A stretch of 64,000 nucleotides of DNA, from assembly GCF_035222485.1 (NCBI RefSeq), contig NC_085921.1:558001-622000 (forward strand). Direction: 5' to 3'. Shown here in pieces: positions 21,830-34,380 of this stretch. How positions within the stretch are numbered: the stretch's first letter is position 1; each line of letters starts with the position of its first letter. This DNA comes from Podospora pseudoanserina. Taxonomy: Eukaryota; Ascomycota; Sordariomycetes; Sordariales; Podosporaceae. The notes under the pieces are model-generated. The model worked only from the letters and a program-made list of their open reading frames with translations, was not told the DNA's origin and ran no database searches. The position numbers and the translations under genes were made by a program.

Positions 21830-23885
21830 CTTGACGGTTTGTGTGGGTTGTTTTTGTGGTTGGGGACGAGAAAATGGATGAGTTGTTGAGAAGGCGAGCT
21901 GAGTGTTATCAAGCTGGCGAGATGTCTGTTTGCTGTGGTGGAAGGTGATGTCTGGTGTAAAAAAAACTTCCAGAAAGAAGTGGATGCAAAGACAAAGGTT
22001 GGTGGTTTGTCCCGGATGGTTGCAGTCGAGACGGTAAGGCGGGGATTTAAAGAGGTGGCTTCCTGGTCGGCGCGGAAGGCGATGGGCGGCCGTCGAACCG
22101 CAGTGACTCGAGCGGCGAGAGTGGTCCGCACCCAGCAGCCCCGCGCCACAGGGAGGCTGTGGGCCCGACCAGCCCAGGCACGCAGGGATCCACCGGCCCG
22201 GCAACTGGTGGAGGGCATGCCCGTTTGGGGATTCTGCAACTTCAACACCACCACTCGGCCGCGATATCCATATTGCCTTCCGTCCCTGACATAATTTCTT
22301 ACTTTGGTCTGAATTTGGTCCTTTGATATTCTTGGGGACCTGTGGCGGTTCTAGGTTTCAAGGGGCACCTACCAAACGACGCTTTGGCCTGCATCCTCCA
22401 CCAACGCCATGTGGCGGCCATGGCTGACAAAGCTCCAGGTCTTTTAACCATAGACAGCCCAGATGGCAACTGGTGCCGATTTTACTTTAGTCACGGAGAT
22501 ACCCATTGCTTCAGGACCTGCCTTCACTATAACTGTTCCCCCAATTTCCGATAGGTTGGTCTGGTCTGATTCCAACACTCCGGGATTTGGACAACACCGA
22601 TCTTGGCAAACCTGTTCGCATATCTTGTTGATGCAGGCTCCCGAATGGCCAGCTAGGGTCGCGGGAGTTACTTGAGAACACCTGTGCCCGATATCAGTTG
22701 TTTCGCATCCTAAAAAGCAGTACTGGTAGAACAAAACCTGCCGGGTGCCTCGCCGAGCAACACTCCTGAGGATATGCTCGTTGACTGCGAAGGAGTTGTG
22801 CCAGGCAAAACCTCGTTTTTGGTGGTTGAAGCAAACTGGCCGCTCTTCGCGGTCTCCATATCCATCCGAGATAATTACCATCATGCAATGAGCACGCTGA
22901 GGAGGTACCTGGTGGCACAGACCTCAAGCTTGTTTTCAGGCATGAGTAATGGCCGTCAACTCCACGTTTCATGGTCAGATAGGGTTGGATGAACCATGGC
23001 AGCTTACTCACAGCACCATACTGACACTAGAGAATGATTCCTCGTCTCGATATTCACCTATGGTTTGTTGAAGGATGAACAAATTTGGAGCATTGTTATT
23101 TCAAACGAAACATGTACCGTAAAACAAACTGATGAGGGGGTCTCCGGAGTTCAGTCGGGGTTGTCGGACACCTTTAACCAAACAGACAGTGACACAGATA
23201 TATGTCTATCTCAATGCTGGAATTCTACTAACTCGGTCCCGCGCTGGCGGATCCGAGTAACAGTAACTTAACATCCCAGTAAATAGGTCAATTCCAAATA
23301 CCCCGTTACATAGTTGGTGGGATTGTTGGTGACACCTACCTATATATGGAAAGATAAGTTTGTGGGGTTGCCCAATCATGACAAATAAGTTATACCCCGC
23401 GCCAAAAGCTGCCATTGACAAGCCAGGAACCACAACGTTTTGTCGAATTGGTCTTTGTGAGTCCGATCCTCGCGGCAGGTCTACTCGGATGAGAAGCTCT
23501 CACAGGAAACAAGGAGTTTTTCCAGTGCTTCCAAATTCCCCATTATCACCCGATGGAACGGGAGATGCAGGTATTTGGAAAACAACCCTGTGATAGTACC
23601 TTATCTCACTGTTGTCTGGGTCTGGCGATCCGCCAGCGGCGCTTGGGACTGTCTCTTGTGTCCCGTCAGGAACTTGAACCGGCCCCGGAGCTTATTCACA
23701 TTGTGCATTCGGGACGGTGGGTGAGTTGGTGCTCGTTTGAGTATTTAAAGATGTTGATCGTCCCCTCTTTGTTGAGCTTGCTCTCCATCTTTCATCTCAC
23801 AACGTCCAGTCTCATCAAACTTTGCTTGACTTGTTACCTTATCTTTCACTTGTATATCTTCACTTGACCATATACTCAGCTCAAC
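21830..23885. other. Divergent intergenic region MBF1 / GFA protein
   Basis: A 2.06 kb region. Immediately upstream of MBF1 it is GC-rich (22030-22270). A TATTTAAA box at 23742-23749 lies ~140 bp before the GFA start and is followed by a pyrimidine-rich leader. Frames in 22.3-23.6 kb show no family likeness. Confidence 0.5.
23742..23749 (+). promoter_or_regulatory. TATA-like box of the GFA-protein gene
   Basis: TATTTAAA lies ~137-144 bp upstream of the ATG at 23886 and is followed by a CT-rich stretch of the kind that marks fungal transcription starts. Confidence 0.45.
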
Positions 23886-24977
23886 ATGCCTCTCTCCGGA
23901 CACTGCCTTTGCAAAGCCGTCACCTACAAGGTCGACATTGACGCCCCTCTCCTCACTGGCTATGACCACTGTGATGATTGCCAGCGTCAATCGGGCTCTA
24001 CCTACTGTAAGATTATCCCGTCATTATTCCTACGTCACTGCCCGGACTTGAGGTGTTACCCCGCCTCGGACCTAGCTCCAACCCCCCACCACCGTTTCGA
24101 TCTTATCAGATCGCTAACAAATTCGATGTAACAGCCCTTGTAGTCGTGGTCCCCAAGGACAAGCTTGAAGTCAAGGGACCCGTCAAGAAGTGGAAGGGCA
24201 CTGCCGACTCCGGGAATACCGTCTGGCGTTGGTTCTGCGAGGAATGCGGCTCTCCCATTGCTCATGACCCCGATGCCGCTCCCGAGATCATTGCCCTCAA
24301 AGGTGGCAGCTTGGATACCGGGCTCAAGAAGGACTTGAAGCCTGTGAGTTATTAGTCAATCTGAGCAAGAACTGGAAGCTAACAGAAGCATAGGACACCG
24401 AGATCTGGACTGCCAGCAAGCTTCCCTTCTGCCAGGAGCACCTGGCGAAGCCTTTCGTGCACATGCCCCAGTAAATACTTACTATCTTTTCTAGTCATTG
24501 ATTGATCTGGCATAGCATTCGCATAGCAAACTGGGAGGATAGGGGCTAGCAAATGAAGGAGCTGAGAAGGCTGATTAAATGAATCAACTCAAATTTATAT
24601 AGCGATGGCGAACCAGCCGAAAACAAGAAGAAATCCAAAGGCAAGGCCGTGTCCAAAACCCCAGCGAATGCGGGAACCAAGATCTCCAAACCAGTAAACT
24701 CGAAGATACCTACCCCGGCGAAGACAGCTACAAGTAAGAGTAAGTCCACAACGCAAGCGTCCACAAGTAAGACCAAGCCCGCGAATAGAACCAAGACCAC
24801 GGCGGCGAGTAAAGTATCCGGCAGTAAGGTAGCCAAGGAGGATGTCACTGGGATAAGACGGAGTCCACGTTTTAGACCCCGCGGCGGAGATCCATTCCCG
24901 AAGAGTCCCATGCCAGAATGGGTTCGAGGAAATGGGCCGTTGTTTGGTCCGCCATCAAAACGATGTCGAGGTAAGTG
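23886..24977 (+). CDS. GFA/CENP-V-fold zinc protein with an optional basic C-terminal tail
   Basis: This is a member of the glutathione-dependent formaldehyde-activating (GFA, DUF636) fold; the reaction is unknown. Exons 23886..24006, 24135..24343 and 24394..24474 give 136 aa ending HMPQ. Zinc ligands are visible in GHCLCKAV, DHCDDCQRQSG and FCEECGSPIAHD. The terminal TAA overlaps a donor: CCCCA|GTAAAT. Splicing from 24471 to the acceptor TATATAG at 24602 keeps frame and adds DGEPAENKKKSKGKAVSKT and a Lys/Ser/Thr/Pro-rich tail up to RSPRFRPRGGDPF and PPSKRCRG. There the next donor (GAG|GTAAGT, 24971-24977) follows. Further exons to ~25360 are likely but not resolved. The short and long forms share the whole enzyme fold. 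Confidence 0.8.
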
Positions 24978-25375
24978 AATGCTGTAAAACCACCGCATAC
25001 ATACTCCCTGTTTTACTGCCGAGGAAGTCTCCATCTCCAGGTCCATCTATTGGGGCTACCGACCTGTAGGTTGACTCAACATCGCTTGAAACTGAACCGT
25101 CGCGGACGAAGAACGTCGTGTAACAGTAAAAAAAACAGAAGTAGGAATCACCACCGGGCCAGCAAATAGCAAGTCCAAATTTCCACCATCGTACAACTCC
25201 GTTCCTAGAGCCAAGCTGACATAGCAGCGGTAGAAAAAGTCATTCAGGAGTTTCAGGAGTCAAGGTTCGAAACACTGTATCTACTATCAAAAAGCCAGGT
25301 AGGCAGCAAAAGACAAAAAACACAATCCCATTCAACTACATCCAACATGAGATTATAAATACCCTTTCATGTTAC
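24978..25375. other. Unresolved 3' exons or UTR of the GFA-protein gene
   Basis: Open stretches such as VADEERRVTVKKTEVGITTG (about 25104-25163) and AVEKVIQEFQESRFETLYLL (about 25230-25290) look protein-like on the plus strand. I could not join them with unambiguous splice sites, so they may be extra exons of the tail or a decayed remnant. Confidence 0.35.
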
Positions 25376-27065
25376 TCACCTTCCATAACCCCCCTGAAAC
25401 CAACTCCTCCCAGCTTGTCCCCCTTGCTGTCCCTCACCACCCTGGCCCTGTGGCCTCTCATCAGGAGTATAAAATCTCTCATCCGCCAGACTCATCGGGC
25501 TCAACTGCCCAGGATCACTCCCATAAAGCTCAAACCTCGCACTATCACTCCTCTGAACTTCCCCCCCTTGCCCAACATCACTCTCCGTAACCCCACTCAC
25601 ACTCCCTATCCCCGTCCCACCCGTAGCCGTCGTCGCCTGCCTCCTAACACCCCCCTCGGCAATCTCCACAGGCCGCTGTATCTCCCCGGGATCATTAGGC
25701 ATAACCGGCACCCCCTGCCCCGTAAAATTCGCCGACGGCGCCGGAATAGGTGACATCATATTCGGAAAGTAAGCCTGCTGGTCAACCCCCGGTGTCGTGC
25801 TCGCCGACTGAGGATTAGGACTCCCAACATACCCACCACCACCATCGTTGGGGTAATAACCCCCAAGATTATCCGGCGGCGACGGATCAGAATACGGCCC
25901 TGGCCGCGCCTCAGGACCGGTGTACTCCTGCGTCCCAAACGGTACCCGTCCACTCTGCACCTCCGACGCCGCTGGTCCTCCCCGGCCGTCTTCCGTCCCG
26001 CCAATGAATCGGGGAACTCCAGAAGCGGAAGTCGCAGTCCCAGCTTGGGTGCGGCCTTTGCGTCTGCGGTGCCAGTACCATGTTGCTGCACCTATTAAGA
26101 TTCCGGCTGCAATGACGACGCCTACCGCTATGCCGGCTTTGGCGCCGACGGAGAGGTCGTTCGAGACGTTTGCCTCGTTGCGGTCGATGGAGGAGATGTC
26201 GCTTCCTGTCGGGATGACGGTCGTCATAGCACACACCGGGGAGCTGTCAGACTGGGAACAGGCGAGGGTGTTGGGGCAGCAGCCGCCTCCTAGACTGCTG
26301 GCGCAGGTTATTTGCCCTTGGGTGCAGCCTGATGGGACGGGGGTTAGTAAAGGGGGTGTGGAGGGGGCAATGGTGTTGAGGCATAGGGAAGAAGTGCCAC
26401 AGGTTTGGCCGTGGCGGCAGCAGGCGCCGCCAAAGTCTAGGGGGCAGCCGTAGTAGGAGATTTGAGGGCAGCGGCGGGGGCAGCAGGCGGAGGAGGTGGT
26501 GGTTACGGGGGTGTTGGAGCTGGTGCGGGTGACGGTGACGAGGCATTGGTACTTGTCTGCTGCGCAGGGGGAGTCACAGGTCGAGCCGATGCGGCAGCAG
26601 GCGGCTTCGGAGGGGTTGGTGCTGTTGATGATGCAGCTGTTTGGATGTTAGTATATGAGCCGGTGTGTGTAACTGTGGCTCCATGACGCCGGACAGGCGC
26701 ATAGATCCTTTAAAGACCTTTGAACTTTAGGGAAGACCTACTATTGATTATTCGGACAACAGAATCGTTCTCCTGGAGGCCCCAGCTCGCCGCCTGTGAT
26801 ATTGTCAGTGATAATGCTTGAGAGAAGACGATGAGAACTTACATGGATGCATATCATCTTGAGGGCATCCAACCTGCCTCTTCTCCATTGGAAATCCCGG
26901 TATGGCATAGAAGGCTCGCGGCATCAAGTATCCCTCATGTGGAGGGGATGTTTCGATCGCGGCAAAGCGCTCATGGCTGCTGCTGGTGGACGGAACAGCA
27001 GCACGGACGTCCCGGACAACGAACAGAGCCGCAATGAGTGCCCGCGCAATTATTGAGGTAACCAT
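25376..27065 (-). CDS. Secreted-type Cys-rich single-pass membrane protein with CC-x5-C modules
   Basis: This is a type I membrane protein of unknown function, perhaps a wall sensor or adhesin. Exons are complement(26843..27065), complement(26742..26793) and complement(25376..26636), 511 aa. Residues 1-22 (MVTSIIARALIAALFVVRDVRA) are a signal peptide. The ectodomain has four CC-x5-C modules (CCPNNQYC, CCRIGSTC, CCRHGQTC, CCPNTLAC) plus a longer CCPRRC unit. A membrane helix follows at ~240-262 (VGAKAGIAVGVVIAAGILIG and then ATWYW) with a basic stop-transfer HRRRKGR. The cytoplasmic tail of ~240 aa is rich in Gly, Pro, Gln and Tyr and low in complexity. The overall plan resembles fungal Wsc/Mid2-type sensors, but the ectodomain is not a WSC domain that I recognise. 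Confidence 0.8.
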
Positions 27066-28445
27066 CGCGAGAAGGCGCGCAAAGTAAACTCAGGCTAATT
27101 AGATGAGTAAGTAAGGCACTGAGACCATGACTGAGAACATCGCCACCATCAACAACAACGCCGCCGAGGATGGAGAATGGGGTGAAAGAGCAAAAACTCG
27201 AGATGTCAATTCGATAGTTCCATGGTGGTGTAGTCAATGGAAAATCCAACCCGGCCTGGTTTACGAATACATATGCATGTCAGCAGCGCAGCACCTCTTC
27301 CCAAATCTTCTCGTAGTTCCCGATCGAGCTGTTTGGTGTGAACACCCCCATGGAAATAAGGACCCAGATCACCGGCCGGGGTTCTTCAATGCCCGTGGAC
27401 AGGGGTCATGGAGGGGTCTTGAGCGCGATGGAGCCGTCGTTGCTACCCTTCCTCTTCCAGATGAAGATGGTGGCTGTGGGTTGGCCGACCGCAGTCACTC
27501 CCAGTTGAAGAGCCAATAGTGGCAGAGGATGCACGCCTCCCGTCTTTTGCCCTCCAACCCGGATAGACGCCAATCTCTAAAATGGATTTCCGTAAGGCGG
27601 TGCTCGGTAAAGGAATTGTAAATGCAGAAGGAGGAGGCCAACGGCTGCTGGTTTTCACATGTTAGTTTGTTGGTGTTGGTGAAAGCGCCAAGGGTTACTT
27701 CAAGAATGTCAGCAAAGTTGAGCTTCCGACGGGGATCTCCAAGCGTGGTGTATGGTTCGCTGATACAAAGGTGAGAGCATGCCGTAAGGTGAGAGCTCAC
27801 ACCTCACCTCAGACGAACCATAGGTAACCCAAGTTGAAAAAGGGTCCTGTTTGTGAGAGCATATTGGCGGGGCTCTAGGATGATTAGAGAGATAATGGGG
27901 GTCGTGGTTGTTCGAATCCCATGGACGAGAGTGGTCACTGTAAAGATGTTATGTCGTTATCCTCACCCAAACACCCATTCCTGCCTCGTCTCTCGGCGTA
28001 AGAACGCACCGAGTAGCCGTGAAATCCATCATGAAATCAACGACATCACTGATCTCCAGATATGAATTAAGGTTCTGGGGCACCCCAAGGGCACGGTGCT
28101 GTCAAAATATAGTGCGGGCCCCCAGCGGGGTACCCCAGCGCTAGCAGCTGGCGATTGCTATACCGCATAGGACGGCCCCGTTAAGTGCGATTTCGGCGTG
28201 GCTGCCCCGCGCACTAGAACCAGATACCGACAAACTGAGCCGGGGAACCCCTCCGCCGCCCACCCCCGTCCCAGCATCAACACCGCACATCCAGCCAACG
28301 ACGGGCGTCTTCAAAGGGGTCACTGCAATAAAGTTGAATGCTGCACTGCCGCAGCTTGACGTAGTGGGCTCCTTTTCCACATACTCCACCCACACAACCG
28401 AAACTCGATAAACCGATTACCCATTCCACGATAGCCGTCGCCAGC
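27066..28445. other. Divergent intergenic region (Cys-rich membrane protein / SNF1)
   Basis: A 1.4 kb region. Its right third is GC-rich and carries several CreA/Mig1-type boxes. Open frames here (for example 27127-27519 plus) show no family likeness. Confidence 0.5.
28075..28138. promoter_or_regulatory. Cluster of CreA/Mig1-type GC boxes upstream of SNF1
   Basis: Boxes matching SYGGRG on either strand are CTGGGG (28075-28080), CCCCAG (28120-28125), GCGGGG (28125-28130) and CCCCAG (28133-28138). The core GGGGTACCCC (28127-28136) is a perfect palindrome. They lie 308-371 bp before the SNF1 ATG; a further CCGGGG occurs near 28232. Confidence 0.45.
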
Positions 28446-30878
<2,433 letters not shown>

Positions 30879-31485
30879 TTATTGCATATTAATAGAATTC
30901 TGATATTTCCGCGGATGGAGAAGATCAACATTATTTCTTCCGTTTCTCTTTGTTTTGCTGTACATTTGCTGAGAAGGGTTGCTGTTTGTCTGTTGCTTTG
31001 TGGAATTCCCATCACTTGACGGCTGGGGTTGGAGGACGAATTGTATCATTCCAGTTAGCTGGATCTGTGTGTTTGATACCTGTCTGTAGTCGAAATCGGG
31101 GCTGTGGCCCCCTATCTGTATCATTGACATGCAATGCCGGTAAGGCCGCACCCGCCTCATAGGCAAGCATGTTGAGGTGGACCCATGGGGGCACAGGCTG
31201 CTGTTTTAGCTTCACAGCATGTGTTGTGTGAAGGAGCCTCTCCAATCATCTCCAACTACGGCTCTTACAACTCGTGGCCCTGTCATATGGAAAGCGAACC
31301 GACGAATCGGATGTCACCATGTTAATCTATCCTGTACTTCACACAAGAGCTGAAGCACTACTACCTGTCTCCATAAGGATGATCTGCTCTAGGTGGAACG
31401 ATACTTATACCGTGCACCCTCGTAAGGCTGGCCATTCTGGCATGAGCCATGATCCAGGCTGACTTCAGCACACTGAGCTGTAACA
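30879..31485. other. Intergenic region between SNF1 and the DUF3176 remnants
   Basis: A 0.6 kb region with the SNF1 3' UTR and perhaps the old promoter of the first DUF3176 copy. No coding signal is seen. Confidence 0.5.
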
Positions 31486-33724
31486 ATGGCAACTAACTCA
31501 CCACGATATGACGGACACCAATACGCACAGGTCTCAGGACCACCGTCGCCGCAAACCACGGCGACAGGAGGGCGCGTTTCCATGGAGCCGTCGTCAGTGC
31601 TCTTTTCACCGCCGAGTCGTTATGCCAGTCCAGTATCACCTTTCCCCCAGACCGAACACCACAAGTCGAGCAATATCACATTCGTTCCCATCGTCGATAC
31701 GGACGAAGATCCGCAATATGGCCACACGCCAACGGGAAACCCAGTCACTCGGACTTGGTCGGCAATTGGCAACTGGTGGCCTGAGATCGCCAGCTCCTTG
31801 TTCAGTCTCTTGTGTATCCCAGCCCTCGTTATCCTCTTACGCAGCTATGATGACCGCCCGCTCTCAGAGTGGCACCTCACTATCACACCCAACATCGTCA
31901 TTGCTTTCATATTCACCATCTGCCGAATCTCCTTCATTTATCCTCTGGTACAGGCCCTTGCTCAGCAGAGATGGAACTGGTTCAAAAGCCCTAGGTCTCT
32001 AGACGATTTTCGTGTATTTGACGAGGCCTCTAGGGGGCCATGGGGCAGTTTGTTGTTGATGATTAGAATGAAGGGGAGGTAAGCAATCATGATTTCACCA
32101 CGCATGATTGAATGGTGCTGGATATTGACAATATTTATATGAAGGCCGCTGGGAATTGTCAGTTGTCTCGTCCTCATCACAAGCATCGCTACCTCGACTC
32201 TCACTCGTCTGTCGTCACTTACCCAAGTCGCATGGTGCCTGTCATGGGCAATGACACGGCTGTTTCGAAAAAAGTTGACGAGTTCTACTATGTCTCAGGC
32301 AACCGCGCTAGTAAGTAGGATGCCACTGTTGAGACAGCGTAACTCAGCTAACATGTGGCCGAGATGGGCGCTTGTTTCCCCTTCAGCAAGCCCTACGAAG
32401 CAGCGGTTCTACCACACCCATACAACTTGTGCCCTATCCACCACCCACCTGCCGAACTTCCTAGTGCACATGGCCCGAATTCAACACCATGGCAATTTGT
32501 GTAAACATGACCAGTGCGTGCGGAGTACAACCCCCGAGCAGAAATTTCCAGGCTAATCACTGCGGGCAGATGTCACAAGCCTCCTCACCTACGACGACCT
32601 AATCCCAGGAACATCCGAGTGGCACAGAGGCGGCAGACCAAGAACAAACGTCAGCCTATCCAACGGAGTCAGCTTCCAGCCCTACCCCTACAGAAAAGCC
32701 GGTCGACAGATCGGTCTCGATGTTGGCATCGGAGCAGGTCTCACCTCCAACTGGTCAGAGCCGCATCGAAAACAGGAGATTGCCTCCCTCTCCTTCAACG
32801 GAATAGAAGGCCAGAAAGGCGAGCTGACGAGCATTTTCCTCTTGTATTCTGATCCCATCCGGGCGACAGAGGTGATGTTTCACTACTGCGTCAACAGATA
32901 CAACATGTCAATATCGGAAAACGTGCCCAAGATCCAGCTTTTGGAGTCTAGTACAAAGGTCGAGTATCACAATGCTGAACACCATCACATGTACAAAACT
33001 CTTGTCGATCCTCAAAACTCGAGTGTGACGTACAAATTCGGGTCGACGTCTAATCACTTTCTTACTGGGATGCTGAGGGATTTTTTCGTGGAGAATTCCA
33101 CTGATAGATCAATGATGGGGACGATGAGGGATATGTTTCTGTGTTGCTGTACCAGCTCCCTTTTTCGAAGGGGAACGACGATAGAGGAGAAGGATGAGCA
33201 GGGGTTGGATGATTTTAGGTATGATGTTGTTAGGAATATGTCGTTGAATGTGGCTATGGGGTTGACGAATGTGTATGATTTTCCCTCCCTTTATTATTCC
33301 CCCCCTTTGATCGGCTGGCTGATTTGTACGGATGGCAGTATGTTTGACAGCACGACGCAAGCTGTTTCCAGTCTGGTCAGTGGCACGGCTTGGCAGGAGG
33401 AGAGGTATATCTCTGTTCGGTGGGAGTGGCTTTCTCTTGTGGCGGCGCAGATTCGGGTTGGCGCTGGTGGTTTTGGTGTTGGTCATGGTTCAAACTGCGA
33501 GGTTGGGGGTGCCGGTGGTGAAGAGCGATATTTTGCCGGCGTTTTTTGCTGTTGGGTTGGCGGAGAGGGCGGAGGCTGAGAGGGGGCGGGTGAGTGATGT
33601 TGGGTTTTCTCCAGAGGTGAAGAAGAACGGGGCGAAGCCGGAGGAGAGCTTTGCTTTGATGGGAGAGCTGCAGAAGACGCAGAAGGGGAAGTGGGTTTTG
33701 GAGGGCTTGTATAGGAGGAGGTGA
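31486..33724 (+). pseudogene. DUF3176-family membrane protein gene, decayed copy 1
   Basis: DUF3176 proteins are fungal membrane proteins of unknown role. Exon 1 (31486..32078) is intact: a disordered N-terminus, then WWPEIASSLFSLLCIPAL, DDRPLSEWH, ALAQQRWNWF and RGPWGSLLLM, all family marks with two membrane helices. Its donor GGTAAGC joins to 32145. Exon 2 starts well (RPLGIVSCLVLITSIATSTLT), but the conserved SVVTYPSRMVPV lies in another frame (a one-base shift near 32198). In the ...CRTS-stop-CTWPEF block, TAG at 32462-32464 sits where copy 2 has Lys. The middle part (32570 to ~33290) is open, with FHYCVNRYNMSISENVP. A further one-base shift near 33448 precedes the last membrane helix (LALVVLVLVMVQTARLGVPVV). 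Sequencing error could explain one lesion but hardly three. Confidence 0.75.
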
Positions 33725-34380
33725 TCTTAGGAGTAATAGGGAGAAGTAATGATAGGTATGAGGGAGCCTTTTTGGAGCTACCTGATGGTTACCTGCCTAC
33801 CGAGTTGATATGCCTTGAGGCTTGTTGACCGTCTTTCAAGACCTATTTAACATGCGATGAGGCCCAGAAAGACGATTGGAAGAATCTGCTTTGAAGACCT
33901 TTCGGTAGCTTCAAGTAGGCTCCGGTATAGTGTCTAAGGTATATCAACCTCACTGTTACCTAGTATAAAATTGATTGGACAATGGGACAAAGGACTTTGA
34001 GCCAAAGTCTGGCAGTCGAAGAGAGATGAATGAACCAACCAATGAGCCCACAGACGGCTGCGAACTTCTAATATACATAGCCGAGCTATGGAAGTGCCTT
34101 ACTTTTTTTTCCGTCTTTTATCTCATTCTCAGGCAATATCAAATGTGGCCGATTGTACCTCCTCTTGAGTCACGCCGTTCCACAAACTGAAGATATATTT
34201 GCGTCGGGGACGCACTTCGCCATCAAGCCGTGAAGTTGTATATCATCACGGATTGGTAAGTAGGTACGCCAGCGTCTTCAGACGTGATGATGTCTCCCAA
34301 CCAAGACACCACGACACTTAAAAACCCCCTCGGGGCAGTTTTTTGGAAACCTGTCAACCTGCAGCACAGCTACCGATATG
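33725..34380. other. Spacer between the two DUF3176 copies
   Basis: A 0.65 kb AT-richer stretch. It includes a short run of 21-nt units at 33820-33882 and otherwise shows nothing I recognise. Confidence 0.45.
33820..33882 (+). repeat. Short tandem array of 21-nt units, locus A (degenerate)
   Basis: Three consecutive 21-nt units (33820-33840, 33841-33861, 33862-33882) each end in AAG or GAG. The first, GCTTGTTGAC then CGTCTTTCAAG, matches the consensus of the arrays at 54.4 and 58.8 kb at about 15 of 21 positions; the last is weak. Confidence 0.45.

Noticed and set aside
22444-22884. 146-codon minus-strand frame in the MBF1/GFA gap
   Set aside because: No domain, frequent rare codons, and no splice signals; probably chance.
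27127-27519. 130-codon plus-strand frame upstream of SNF1
   Set aside because: No recognisable domain and no neighbouring splice structure; it probably lies in the shared promoter region.
27895-27935. tRNA-like T-loop (GTTCGAATCCC)
   Set aside because: The flanking bases cannot form a T stem or an acceptor stem, so it is not a tRNA gene.
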